A stretch of 64,000 bases of DNA from Paragordius varius. Its lineage: Eukaryota > Nematomorpha. The DNA lies in NCBI GenBank assembly GCA_964247055.1, contig OZ176055.1, positions 9,362,001 to 9,426,000 of the forward strand, given 5' to 3'. Every line of letters starts with the position of its first letter. Position 1 is the stretch's first letter. The position numbers and the translations under genes were made by a program. A model generated the notes under the pieces. It saw only the letters and a list, made by a program, of their open reading frames with translations, was not told the origin of the DNA and did not search any database. Shown in pieces: positions 17,401 through 29,690 of this stretch.

Positions 17401-20400
17401 ATATTTTAAGATTGATTGTAATTAAATGTTTTTATAGGATAAATTAGGGTTTTAAAAAGTATGGTTGTCTTTTAAAAAAAAATTTGTCTTTATATTTTTA
17501 CATTTTGTTGGTATAATTTCAATTTTTACTGTATAATATGTATGAGTTCACTTAAAACAATTTTGGTTGTAAGCCAACGCATTTTGTGTTAAGTAAAGCA
17601 TTTTTTATAAAAAAAAGATTTCTCATTAATGGAATATTTTTTTTTATTTAGAAACGACGCTTTTTATATTTTTGAAAAGTATGAAAAAGTGCGTTTTTAA
17701 TTAGAAGATTTTTTTAAAAAGCTGCTATTTTTAATCAATAAATACGCTGAGTTATTTAATAAAATGTCCTCGTTTCAAATTTAAAAATGTTGCTTACTTA
17801 CCCTTCAATGCAAAAAATATTCATTTGATCGAAAATTTTGAGGGAAAATTTACAATATATATCATAGTCTTTATAATTACCATAAATTTTATATTTCGTT
17901 TTCTTTTTGGTTTCCACACAGGTCGTACCTATTACTTCAAAGTTAATGGAATACCAATCTTTGCAAAAGGCTCAAATTGGATCCCTGCAAATTTAGTGAC
18001 GCCTGAAATAACGCAACAATATGTAAAGTTTTTACTTCAATCGACTCAGAACGCCAATATGAATATGTTACGTGTTTGGGGTGGAGGTTTACACGTTTTT
18101 ATGAGCAACAAATTTAATTTTGAACATTTTTTTCAATCTTTTTACATGTTAGGTCTGGGGTTAAATTTTTTTATTTAGTGATTTCCATGGAATTCTTAAA
18201 TAAATATGTAATCTATCTATTAGACCATAATTTATTTCATTGTTTTTTTACGTTAAATTAAATCTAAACCATGATGCATGTCAAAAATGATTTCGCTGTA
18301 CATAAATTATATGTGAATAAACATTATTGGAAACACTTTTTTTAAGATATATATCATATTTTTTGTTTAGAATCTAATAAAAAGTATAAAAAGCATTGAC
18401 CTAAAAAACAAACTTTTTTTGTAAAACTAATCGGAAATATTTTTAAATGTATGGTTATGCATTTTTTTGAATCGCTTGCACTAAAAATATTTATATATTT
18501 TAATTGACAAATTTATCATTATCTGATTAATTTACTTTAGATTTTCTAATAAAATTATCGATTGTTTTAAATAAAGGGATATATGAAAGTGAAACATTCT
18601 TTGACACGGCAGATGAATTAGGCATTTTAATATGGCAAGATTCAATCTTCGCCAGTGCTCTTTACCCTGGTGACAAAGATTTTTTACAGAATGTCCAGAT
18701 GGAAACGATACATCAAGTTAAAATCTAATAATTAATTATAATATAAATGAAATTTTTAAAAAGTCTAATCTAATAATAATTATATACCGTCGTAAAACCT
18801 TTTATATTTCTCGAATTGTATCAAATTTTTAATATTGTTTCTAATATCATTTATTAGGTAAACTCTTAAACCAATAAAAACGGGCGAACATAACTTTGTT
18901 TGAATAATATCTTAAATGATCGTATTTAGCGATATAAACCGGTTTTTCATATCGGTTAAAAATCAAATTCTATGGCTGACATACTGCTAAATAATTTTAT
19001 TATTCCGATAATCTATATTTTAGGCACGTCGGTTACAAAGTCACCCTTCGTTAGTTATGTGGTGCGCAAACAATGAAAACGAATTAGCTTTTAAATGGTA
19101 AAAATAACTTTTTGTAAACTTGCTCAAATTTTACTTAATATAATAATACTTTAAAATACCCTTTGTTAATATAAATTTTATCAAAAGGTTAACAAAATCT
19201 ATTTTCCATAAAAGGCGCATATTTATTCTGTAAATATTATTAAATCCAATTAAAAATTTTAAAAAATATTTCGAAAACTTGATGTATTAACCCTAAAAAC
19301 TAATTTTATTAAAAATTGTTTTTTTTCACATCATAAGGTTTCCAATCGTGAATATTTCAAGCTCCAAACAAGATTACATAAATTTGTATTACAATACAAT
19401 CTATAAAACGGTTGAGCGTGTATTAACATATAAAAATGTAACTTTCCCTCTTGCTTTGTCCTCCCCATCGAATGGGATTGTTGAGATCCTAGAAAATAGC
19501 TTAATTTCCAAAAATCCTCAAGATTGGTTATATGGTGATGGTAAATAATTTTTTTTATTTAAAAGGCACACGCATAAAATTTTATACCATTTACAGTTCA
19601 AATTCACTCTAAAATAAATATTGTGATTTTTAATATTAAAATTTACTACCTGTATTTTTTATATTTTTACCAAAATGAATTTTGTTCAAAATTAAAATAA
19701 TACCAAAAAAATAATAAACTAAGCCATAAAGATATATTTCATATTAATGAGGAGGTATATTAGTCCGAAAACACATATTTTATTTGTAGGGTAAATTTGA
19801 ATTGTTCAAGGGTAAATTTGAATTGTTTGAGGGTGAATTTGAACTCTAAATGGTATATTTATATTCTCGTGGTAATTTGAGGCGAGTTTTTTTTACGTAG
19901 TACACATGCCCTTGTGTTTTCAACTAATGATTTCAGATTATTAAAAATTGGCTTTTGCTAGTTAGCATGGGCATTTTTATGCCCCAAGTCAACATTGCAA
20001 GGGGGAGGTGGCAATAAGACTTGTATTATACCATATATATACCATTTACAAAATTCGCCTTAACAATAAATTATATGTTTTACAAACTAAAATAACTCAT
20101 TATTAAGATGAAATATATCTCTTTGGCAGTATTATTTTAATTTAAAACAAAATTTTTATTTTAAAAATTTATAAAAATATAGGTAAATATAGGTAATTTT
20201 TTAGCTTAAAAAACATATATTTTATTTGAGGGGAAATTTGAATTGTTTAAGGATGGATTTGAATTGTTTGAGGGTGGATTTGAATTGTTCAATGGTGAAG
20301 GGTGAATTTGAATTAGATGTTCAAGGGTGAATTTGACAAGGGCCAATTTGAATTGTCCAGTGAATTAAATTGTTCAAGGGTGAATTTGAATTATTCAACG

Positions 20401-20575
20401 GTGAAGGGTGAATTGTTCAAGGGTATATTTGATTTGTTCGAGGGTGAATAGGAATTGTTCAAGAGTGAATTTAAATTGTTCAAGGGTGAATTTGAATTGT
20501 TCAAGGGTGAAGGGTAAATTGTTCGAGGGAGAATTTGAATTGTTAAATGGTGAAGAGTGAATTTAAATTGTAAAT

Positions 20576-20632
<57 letters not shown>

Positions 20633-23600
20633 TTATAATGTTATTAGTTCACCATTACGATTATACGAGTGATTTATGGAATTGGCGCGTTTATCCAACG
20701 CCCAGATTTTGTTCAGAATATGGCGTTCAATCTTGGCCTTCATTCCAATCCCTTTATCAATACACATCGAATCCTGCCCATGATTTACAGTATGGAAGTC
20801 AATTTTTGAAAATAAGGTATTGATTTTATTAACATTGTGGGAAATAGCTTCAGATAGTTGGGTCTTTGAAATGATTTTTCCATATACATATATATATATA
20901 TATATATTTTTAGAGTTTTTAATCATTTTCATTTAAATTAAGATTTTTATAGTAATCCTTTTTAATTCAAATTCAACCGCTATTTTAACCAAACTTAATA
21001 TCTTTTCTAATTCAAAATGCGTGCCTAAATAAAAAAGGTTGTTTATACATATATATATAACATGTTCAATTTTGTTGAAAAAATGTATATTTCAATATTA
21101 ATTTACAATAGATTTTTGCTTTACAAAAATAAAAATTTCTTTAGATGCAATGCAAAATCATATAATAAATTTATTATAATAATAATTTTATTTTTACAAA
21201 ATTGTAGACAACATCATATAGGAGGCGATCTAGAAATGATTGAACAAATTGGGACCCATTTTAAATTCTACGAAACAAATGAAATAGAGGAAAGACCCCA
21301 GTCCAAAGAAATGCTTAAAAAGATTATATATCTTTCTCAAGTTTAATTATTCTATTTTTAACTTAAAAATCATTTTGTTTTAACGTATTATATGGTCTTT
21401 ATTTGGCCAAATTTTTCCATTTTTGTCTATATGATATTTAAAAAATTGGACTTAGTTGTTGAAAAGATTACTATTTTTATAGTATAGATACAGTAGAAAT
21501 AAAAACCACATAAAAGTACCAACTATTTTTAAAGATATTCAATTTGCTTAGTTGCGAAACGATGAATATAGATGTAAATTGGTAACCCATTTTTATATCT
21601 AAATTATTCATTAAATAAAAGCAATTTTAATAAAATATTAGACTAACTTTTATTCTTTGAAACAAAACTAACTAAAACAACAAATAATTTTATATAAATA
21701 CTATAATAATAAATTATATAATTTATAACAATTTACATGTCTATTCCTCGTTTCCAATCCAAAACGATACGTTATATATTATTTGGAAAAAACCAAGTTT
21801 TAGAATATAAAATGTTTTGTCTTTATGAAAAATATATTAGTTTTTTTTATCTTTTATGTTTTTCACTAATTCAAAGTGTTACTTACCTATTTACATCTCT
21901 CTATACCTCGTATCGCAACTTTAAAACCGAAATAAAGTTTAATATATAATATGTTTTCTTTATGAACGTTTTATTATTATTGCAATAAATTAATTTATTA
22001 TATCGATAGCTACATCAAGCCATAGCCATTCAAATTCAAACTGAACATTATCGTAGATCTTCTGGAATGTATAACAAGGACACAGGATATGGTTATACTA
22101 TGGGTGCCTTATTTTGGCAACTCAATGATGTTTGGACCGGACCATCTTGGTCAGCCATTGGTAATATTTTATTTTTTAAACCTTTTATTTGTTTGTCGAT
22201 GGGAAAAAGAAAAAAATTGTCATATACTTATCCGGTTTAAATTGAAATTATATTGGAGACACAAACCGCTATAAAAAACTAAAGAAAATATTATTTTTAA
22301 AAGGAAAAATTTATTTAAAACTAATTTGCATTTTTTAAACATAACTCATCTTTTTGCGTTCCAAAGATAGAAATAGACATGTAATTCACATACTCAATAT
22401 ATAATATGTATATGTATATCATAATTGTTATTATAAGGTTTATGTATAAAATTGAATGTTTAAAAAACTATAGTTATTTTTTAAATAAATATTCTCTTAG
22501 TTTTTGCATTTTGCCTGTATAGATACAATTTTTATTGTACTCTGGAATAACAAGGTACAACAATCTAAACCATTTAACGTTATTTCTATACACCATTTTC
22601 TGGTTTAGATGGTTTGTATGGTTAAAGGAAAATTGTGTTTTAAAACCGTTTATGAAATCTTAACAACCGGTTATATAATTACGTTTTAAAACGTCGATTT
22701 GAATGCTGGTTTTAGGTTTTAAGTCAAACTATTAAAACCTAAAAAGTGATAAAATACATTACAGTAAAAATTGAAGTTATACGGACAAAACGTAAAAATA
22801 TAAAGAAAAATATCTTTTTTGTAAAGCCGACCAAACTTTTAAAACCTTAATGTTTTCCATATAAGCTACTTAGTTACAGTTGTAAAATATGAATTAATTG
22901 AGTAAATATTATATATTCCCTTTCACACTTTGCCATTGAAATCAATGAGTTTTATTGATAAAAATCGGATCTAAAAAGTATGGTTGTCTTTTAGAAAAGA
23001 ATATTCAGTTTTTACTCTAATTTTACTATTATATAGAATATGGTGGATCATATAAAATGTTATACCATTTCGCTCGTGAATTTTTTCAATCCCCTTATCT
23101 TACTATGCATGATGATTTGGTTTCAAAAGATTCTAATACAACTCACCTAATTTATACATTACTATCCGATACAAATATGCAAGCTAATATTAGTTTAGTG
23201 ATTGATTTAAATGATCTCACTAGTTTTAATACCCATTATTCTTGGAAACATGAACTAGGCCTGATAACTGTAATTTATTTTGATTTTTTAATTATTACGA
23301 GGATAATATGTATATAATACCATTTACCCCTAAAATTTACCCTTGACCACTTCAAATTTACCCTCTAACATTTCAAATTGACCCTTAACATTATTTACCA
23401 TTGATATCTTCAGATTTACCCTAATAATGAATATTTTAAAAGTTTCATATGTAAATTATCCAGAATAAAGGAATTTTGAATATCCAAAGACACAATCCAT
23501 TTTTAGAGGATTTGAAATGTTTGATATTGAATTAAGGGTGAATGGTGTAAATGGTATTGTTAATATTTTTATGTAGACAATTTTTGTTAGTTGACCCATT

Positions 23601-24937
23601 TTTACCTCTATTTTTTTTTATAAAAATTTGATTTTTAGTTATAACTCTTCAATAGTTAAATCTGATTTTGCATAATATACACACCAATTTAATAAAATAA
23701 ACAATATAAATATCTGAGAATTAAACCGATATCGGACATAATAAATAATTATTTTGTACAAATATCTCGCCTAAAAAATCTGATGATAGATAGTGATATA
23801 TATAAAATTTCAAATTATAGCTCTTTTTTAAATTTTCTTTTTACTGTTTCCGTGTTTTTTTGTTACAAAAAAGCTTTTACATGATTGAGTATTTATATTA
23901 TTTCTCACCTCTCTTAAAATATATATTTTTTAAAAGATTCAATCAACAAGTGTAGTGCTACTAACACAACCCATGCATGATATAGTAGAAGTTTTAAGGC
24001 AAAAATCTGTTGGGAATATAAATGGGACTTATATTAAAGCCATAATGCATATTAGCATATCAGGAAAACAATTTCCCTTCGTTATTGAACGATACTATTT
24101 TTTCTCATATCCCCTGTATTGGCCACAATTAAGCGATCCAGGATTGAGGGTAGTATATTTCAAGATTTTCAAATATTTATAATTTTTTTTTCTATTTTCA
24201 AAATTAAACTTTAATCCATGAAATTGGTTAAACAATTTTGTGCAAATAGGTATTACTTTTATTCTAAACCAGAATTAATTGAAAACTATTGTTTTTAATT
24301 ACTGTATAATTTAAGCGTAAACTATATGACATTTTTTACAATAGTATATAGCTGTTGTTATTGGGACGTGTTTATTTTGATGTAGTTTGAATCCGCAAAT
24401 TATCAGAATAAAAATTAAATTTTATACCCTGATAATTTTTTTTGGAATTTTATTAAAATATTAAGAAACATTTCATCTTCAACAAAAAAATTTTTTTCTA
24501 TAAAACGCAAAGACTAAAAATAACCATTAACAATTCAGTAGTAAATAGAAATGAAAAAAAATAAAATTTCAGAGAATTGCCATTGGGACGATTTAAATTA
24601 GTTTTCAGATTTAAAATTTTTTATCACACAGATTACTGATATAAAGCCACAATCATCGGATGAATGGTTAATAGTTATAGACGCTTCTAAACCAGCCTAC
24701 TATGTTTGGTTGGAATTAAATTTGCAAGATCCAACTTGTTTTAAAGGACATAAGCAAACCTCGGAAGAAACATTAATGATTCCCTCTTTGGGTGCTTTTT
24801 CTCAAAACGGATTTATTTTAACTGAAAATTATATGGAAATTATATTTAAACCTCATAATATAACTCAAATCAAATCACCATTCAACCTACCTCCCCATTG
24901 TATATCAATTCAAAGTTTATACGATTTTGTATCGTAG
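14439..24937 (+). CDS. MANBA: Beta-mannosidase (GH2), lysosomal
   Basis: Removes terminal beta-1,4-mannose in N-glycan breakdown in the lysosome. There are 17 exons: 14439-14523, 14545-14679, 14705-14835, 14864-15066, 15550-15623, 16138-16340, 17058-17217, 17922-18086, 18577-18716, 19024-19097, 19338-19540, 20648-20816, 21208-21340, 22020-22160, 23037-23279, 23937-24149 and 24632-24937. They join exactly to 925 residues (human about 879). Signal peptide MKIFKFLIFSLLFLTT. Family marks in order: LIKNPFSDNN, CSFSWDWGP, LWWPNGFGNQTLYD, FAKGSNWIPAN, NMNMLRVWGGG, acid/base Glu450 in ANNENE, nucleophile Glu548 in FCSEYGVQSWPSF, TMGALFWQLNDVW. The first three introns are only 21, 25 and 28 nt; the others are 240-1107 nt. 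About eight residues of the usual GIWKDV segment between exons 4 and 5 are not found. The enzyme otherwise looks intact. Confidence 0.93.
15133..15353. mobile_element. Family-B foldback MITE in MANBA intron 4
   Basis: Palindromic like the copy at 1285: left TAGTCATGTATGATT, right GGCATGACTG then TA. Inner arms carry GAATGGAAAAAACAAGAGC-like sequence. The terminal CAGT is partly eroded on the left. It lies in the intron from which about eight conserved MANBA residues are missing. Confidence 0.75.
16792..17026. mobile_element. Family-A MITE ending 31 bp upstream of MANBA exon 7
   Basis: Left TATCATTTACAATTCAAATT, right GAACTGTAAATGGTA. The core GGCATAAAGATATATTTC is shared with 7830-8225. Only one or two 21-nt units remain per side. 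The right end is so close to the acceptor at 17057 that it now forms most of the branch-point region. Confidence 0.8.
17234..17531. mobile_element. Family-C MITE in MANBA intron 7
   Basis: Left terminus TACAGTAAAATATGGAATTA and ACGGACAAAACGTG; right terminus CAATTTTTACTG followed by TA. TA flanks both ends, suggesting mariner-type mobilisation. The inner palindromic arms (TAAAACTACAAAGTATAATA) are shared with the other family-C copies. Confidence 0.8.
19585..19855. mobile_element. Family-A MITE in MANBA intron 11
   Basis: Starts TACCATTTACAGTTCAAATT and ends GAACTCTAAATGGTA. The core retains GCCATAAAGATATATTTCAT. One left unit and about three right units. TA lies on both flanks. Confidence 0.85.
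20040..20579. mobile_element. Family-A MITE with expanded right terminal repeat, MANBA intron 11
   Basis: Begins TACCATTTACAAAATTCGCC and ends TTGTAAATGGTA. The core lies reversed relative to its neighbour at 19585. The right side has grown into more than a dozen imperfect units over about 340 bp, many shortened, showing unequal expansion of the 21-nt array. The AT microsatellite follows directly. Confidence 0.8.
20578..20632. repeat. AT dinucleotide microsatellite
   Basis: About 55 bp of pure AT repeat directly abutting the MITE and ending 15 bp upstream of MANBA exon 12 (20648), leaving no room for an ordinary polypyrimidine tract. Confidence 0.9.
22762..23018. mobile_element. Family-C MITE, right end eroded, MANBA intron 14
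   Basis: The left terminus is intact (TACAGTAAAAATTGAAGTTA, ACGGACAAAACG). The right half retains AAAGTATGGTTGTCTTTTAG and then decays to CAGTTTTTACTCTAATTTTA, 18 bp before MANBA exon 15 (23037). Confidence 0.7.
23318..23556. mobile_element. Family-A-like MITE variant, MANBA intron 15
   Basis: Ends TACCATTTACCCCTAAAATT and GGTGTAAATGGTA. The terminal units read CTTCAAATTTACCCT with altered spacing and the core differs from the main family. Treated as a diverged subfamily. Confidence 0.65.
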
Positions 24938-25061
24938 ATATATTCATATTTAATAAATAAATTATTTATTAATATGAACCAATACTAATTTAATTATCTT
25001 GCGGTATTCAATATATAAAGTTTATATATGTTAATCAATTAGTTTGCTATTTTACAGTAAA

Positions 25062-25647
25062 TTAACACTTGGATACAACACACTCATTTTAGTCCTTCGA
25101 TTCAAATTGGGGTAGTTGGATACCCCAGGCATGTTTAAAATCAAATACTTTAAGAAGTATGGAAGCAATCGAAACCATGGCAAAATTTTGCACTTATATA
25201 ACATTAATAAACCGAAATATATAAAAAAATTTATTCAAAAATATTTGATATTACTTATTTTGAGCTAAAACTGAAAGATAAAAATTTAGTCAACGTGACA
25301 TGTGTCAAATTGTAAAATTAAAAAATAATACAAAATAAACCGCCTTTTCATTTCTATCAATGTTAGATGTAATTTATATAAAAAATAAGCTTTGGTTTTA
25401 CCCTTAAAATTAAATGAAGACGATATTTTGCAAAATTTTTGTAAAATAAAAATGGCGTCGAAGTAGTTTGAGATGGAACTTTTTTTTCAAAACAAAATTT
25501 TATCAAGATATTTTGGCATATTTATATATTTCTTAGGATAGAAGCATAAATTTAAATTGGAACCGTTTCCTTCAGTAGTTTTTTAAAAATTTTAATTTAA
25601 ATTTAGTCTGGGGTATTTAGATACCCCAATTTGAATCGAAGTGTTAA
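25062..25647. mobile_element. Family-D MITE, full length, TTAA flanked
   Basis: 586 bp from TTAACACTTGGATAC to GAATCGAAGTGTTAA, with TTAA at both ends. The sub-terminal palindromes GGGGTAGTTGGATACCCC and GGGGTATTTAGATACCCC are diagnostic. This isolated copy defines the family better than the nested cluster at 11.6-14.1 kb. It starts 125 bp after the MANBA stop. Confidence 0.85.
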
Positions 25648-26334
25648 AAAGTGTTTTTCCAAACACTGTTTCTAAATTTTTGTGACTTACATAAATCAAT
25701 ATATTTTCTGAAATTTTATCATTTTATTACAAGCTTAGAGCAATTAAATGGATTATTATAATTATAGTACAACAGTAATTGCTAATGCATAACTTTTTGA
25801 ATCGGATATAAACATATATGAATTTTACTAAGATTTGTCCTTAGATTTATTTTTTGGGATTATTTTAAGATTTCATTTGGGTATTAAGCACCACATATAA
25901 AAGAATCAATTATAAATATTTCTTATTTAAAACATTTGCTGCCAAATATTTATTTTCGTTCAAATAATAATAGCAAATTAAATTAACTCTAAATGCAGAT
26001 GTTTTAATTTGTGGCAAGTGTAAACTCCAAAAACTGTATTTTTTAAAAAATAATGATTGGTTGATTTATATATATTTACAATTTATATTCACCCTCCAAA
26101 TTCACCGTAAAAATAAATTAGTGTTAATGAAATAATATTTTTACGACATAGTTTATTTATTCAACATTATAAGAATTTTAAACAAATCTCATATTTAATA
26201 TTAAAAAATTAAGGTACAGAATTTATTTTGGGGTTTTGAATTGTTTAAAGGTGAATTTAGACATTATTTTAAGCTCTATTATTAGGAAAAACTACATATG
26301 TTTCAATGTATGAATAGCTGAAGTTCAAAATTTA
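25648..26334. other. Intergenic spacer MANBA-ADA2 with a decayed family-A MITE
   Basis: No exon seen. A degenerate family-A copy lies around 26074-26266 (TTTACAATTTATATTCACCC on the left, AAAGGTGAATTT on the right). Confidence 0.55.
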
Positions 26335-27655
26335 ATGACCAAAAAAATTTTATGCATTTATTGTAACCAGCCCTTTAAATACATGAAGATAGAATGCCTT
26401 GAGTGTGAAAATTTTAATATTTGTCTGCCGGTATAATTTTCATATATACAAGTGTTTTAAATGCGGAGCCGAAATAGGTAAACACAAATCATCCCACACC
26501 TATAAATATCATGTAATTATTTGGCTTAATAATTTAAGATAGTTGAAATACCCCTGTTTGATAAATGGTCCATTGAAGAAGAAATTAAATTAATTGAAAG
26601 TATTGAAAACCATGGTTTAGGAAATTGGTATAATAAATATTTCTTTAATTATTAGGATGGCTATTAGTAATGATTTTGGTAATAAACGCACCCCTGATGA
26701 GCTTAAAAACCATTATGAAACTTATTATGTTAATGGCTCGATTGGAAAACGTATTTTTTCTTTTTTATACATTTTTATTAGTCTGCTTAAACAAAACGTT
26801 AAATGTTAATGAAAATGTTAACGAAACTAATGGACAAGATTGTTTATTGGTTGGTTATTCTGCCAAAAGAGATGAATATGATATAAATTATAAAAATGAT
26901 GCCGAAAATCTCATTAAAGACATACATTATGAACCAACTGATTTAAGCATTGAGAAAAGTTTTGTATTTCATTACCTATCTTATAGAATGTAAATTTGCC
27001 TTGTTTGATCAATATTCCAGTATTTTGGTTGAGAGGCAAAAACGAAAAGCTTTTGTCACAGATTATGACATAATCAATCAGTATCTAGAAAATAAACCCA
27101 ATCCGGATTCACAAAAACAGGCTGTCGGGCCTAAGAAAAAAGCGACAACCCATCAAGCAAAAAGTTTGGCCCAATATCCAAAGTAAGTTTTTTGTGCTTT
27201 ATAAAAATATTTTTTTGTGTTGTGCTTATATTTTAAATATATGATTAAATCGTATTTAAAATATCTTTCAGTGGTTAAATTTAGCGTGAGTGTTTTATTT
27301 ATATATAAAATTTAAATACTTTAGATATGTTTTAAATTAAGTTACAAATTATAGTTTTAAAAAATATATTTATTGTGGGTTTATTTTTCCATGGGATATG
27401 TATTTGAAATAACAATTTTTTCAAATTTAACTCGAATATAGTTTTTTTAATTATTTTTATTTCCTAATCATAACTCACATACGTTGTTTTCAATTATTTT
27501 TTAAAATGATAACGAGTATATCTATATATATTTAATTTTATTAAAAATAATCAATATATTTTAATGTTTCTATAAAATTTAGTTATCAGACATTAAAACC
27601 GTTTGCAAGATTCGTACCTTTTGAGTCATTTGAACGTGCTCTTAAATTGTTATGA
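26335..27655 (+). CDS. TADA2: ADA2-type transcriptional adaptor (ZZ finger + SANT), short form
   Basis: Adaptor of GCN5-containing histone acetyltransferase complexes (SAGA/ATAC) in the nucleus. Exons 26335-26430, 26453-26512, 26539-26627, 26656-26750, 26782-26958, 26987-27182 and 27583-27655 join to 261 residues. The ZZ finger is at residues 7-50 (CIYCNQPFKYMKIECLEC then CFKCGAEIGKHKSSHTY). The SANT domain follows at about 60-110 (WSIEEEIKLIESIENHGLGN, TPDELKNHYETYYVNGSIGK). Then come the ADA2 stretch RDEYDINYKNDAENLIKDI and the helical LVERQKRKAFVTDYDIINQY. The first five introns are 22, 26, 28, 31 and 28 nt; without removing them the frame is broken several times. The protein stops where the region leading to the SWIRM domain would begin, so it is about 150 residues shorter than human TADA2A/B. 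A further exon missed downstream or real loss are both possible. Which paralogue (A or B) is not decided. Confidence 0.85.
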
Positions 27656-28373
27656 AATATATTTATTCCATATTATATTTTTTACATATATGATTGTTAT
27701 GCTTCATTACTAAATAGTAATATATAAATAAAATATAAGGAAATTTTTAAGGCGCAACAGTTATTTTTATGTCCATTTTGAGTAATTTTTTTGTTAAAAC
27801 TGCAAAAAGTTGTTATTAACTTTTTAAAAATATTCCATATAAAATTTTCTAGTATCCCTGAATTACATTACTTGAATATTTTTAAATTAATATAACTATT
27901 CTGCATTGTACTAATTTTAATATAATGATGCGTTATATTTTCCAAATTTTTTTCAAGATTTGCACATAAATTAATATATTATACATACTTTTAAATGCAC
28001 ATTAAAATAATATGACACCACCATTTTCATTAATTACCAACACGAATCGGTTATATATTTTTAACAAACAGGAGGTTCAAAAGGTATTTTTTATTAATAA
28101 AATGTTTAATAAGTTTGTGGTTTAAGCGGCGTTTTTATATTTTAAGATTTAAGATTCACCACCATGATCTTTTGAAAACATTATTTAAATGTTGAACGAT
28201 TTTTTATTTTATCTATGCCCTTGCGAAAAAACTCTGTTTTTCATGATTATAATTGTAATCATAAAAATTGATATTATAGAGGTAAGACGTAAAAGATAAA
28301 AACAAATCTATATATTTATAAAAATGGAAAGTGGTGACTTTGTGATCTGTTTCCGGGAAACCGGTAGACCCAT
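27656..28373. other. Intergenic stretch, nothing recognised
   Basis: AT-rich. No exon or repeat of the families described could be supported. Confidence 0.5.
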
Positions 28374-28661
28374 TCAAATCCCAACATCGAAAAAATGTAA
28401 TAATTTGAATGCCTCGACAATAGCTTCACCCTTTTTTTGAATTAAGCCCTCAGTTCGGGCCCACCCGGTGTAAAAACGGTTTTTTTGAAAACAGAAGTCC
28501 ACAAAAATCATGTCTTTGAGACAATTTTCCGGAGAACGTGTTGGACCATTTAATTTCAAATATTTTTGTTTATATTTTTGATTGCGCCGAACATAGTCGT
28601 CTCGCCTTTTTAATTTACTTAACAGCACGAGATTTACTCTAGTATTTTTATAAATATGCAA
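28374..28661 (-). CDS. Unrecognised possible exon or small gene
   Basis: A minus-strand open stretch of up to 95 residues with higher GC than its surroundings and mixed composition (KRRDDYVRRNQKYKQKY, RSPENCLKDMIFVDFCF, FYTGWARTEGLIQKKGEA), unlike the low-complexity ORFs of this window. A minus-strand acceptor (ATACTAG) lies in its 5' part, so it may be an exon rather than a whole gene. I do not recognise the family. It could also be a fragment of an unknown repeat. It lies between ADA2 and FAM98 with no other exon found nearby. Confidence 0.3.
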   Translation of the reverse strand: MHIYKNTRVNLVLLSKLKRRDDYVRRNQKYKQKYLKLNGPTRSPENCLKDMIFVDFCFQKNRFYTGWARTEGLIQKKGEAIVEAFKLLHFFDVGI

Positions 28662-28766
28662 CCATTAATTAGAACTTACATGTACAAAATATCAAGGTTC
28701 AAATGAGTATGGTATCTTTTCAAAAAAATATTTGCCTATTAATTTATGCGCTTTGTTTGTATAATA

Positions 28767-29690
28767 TTAACACTTCGATTTAAATTGGGGTATCTAAATC
28801 CCCAGACTAAATTTAAATTAATATTTCTATGAAACTACTGAAGGCGGTCCCAATTTAAATTTATGCTTCTATCCTGATAAATATTATATAAATATGTTAA
28901 AATATCTTGATAAAATTTTGTTTTGAAAAAAAAAGTTCCATCTCAAACTACTTCGACGCCATTTTTATTTTACAAAATTTTGCAAAATATCGTCTTCATT
29001 TAATTTTGAGAGTAAAATTAAACCTAATTTTTTATATAAATTATATATAAGATTGATAGAAATAAAAAAGCGGTTTATTTTGTATTATTTTTAAATTTTA
29101 CAATTTGATACATGTCACGTTGACGAATATTTTAACTTTTGGTTTTAGCTTAAAACAAGTAATATTAAATATTTTTGAATAAAATTTTTTATATATTTCG
29201 GTCTATTAATGTTTAAAAAGTGCAAAATTTTGCCATGGTTTCGATTCTTTCCATACTTTTTAAAGTATTTGATTTTAAATTCCATATCAAACTACTTCGA
29301 CGCCATTTTTATTTTACAACATTTCTGCAAAATATCGTATTTATATAAAGCTAAAATGAAAGCTAATTTTTCATTTATATTACATCTAACATTGATAGAA
29401 ACAGAAAAAGTGGCTTATTTTGTATTATTTTTAAATTTATCTTATGGACACATGTCATGTTAACTAAATTTTTACCTTGAGGTTTACTTAAAAATAGGTT
29501 ATATCAAATATTTTTGAATGAAATTTTTTATATATTTCGGTTCATTAATGTTATAAATGTGCAAATTTTGGCCATGGTTTTATTTCATTCCATATTTTTT
29601 GAATTATTTAATTTTAAACAGGCCTGGGGTATCCAACTACCCCAATTTGAATCGAAAGACTGAAATGGATGTGTTGTATCCAAGTGTTAA
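28767..29690. mobile_element. Family-D MITE, inverted, with internal partial duplication
   Basis: Runs from TTAACACTTCGATTTAAATT to ATCCAAGTGTTAA, TTAA at both ends. The middle portion occurs twice (GTTCCATCTCAAACTACTTC near 28936, TTCCATATCAAACTACTTCG near 29279), making the copy about 340 bp longer than the 586-bp form. Confidence 0.78.

Noticed and set aside
20557-20823. 88-residue ORF including (IY)n
   Set aside because: It is the AT microsatellite read through into MANBA exon 12; only 20648-20816 is coding.
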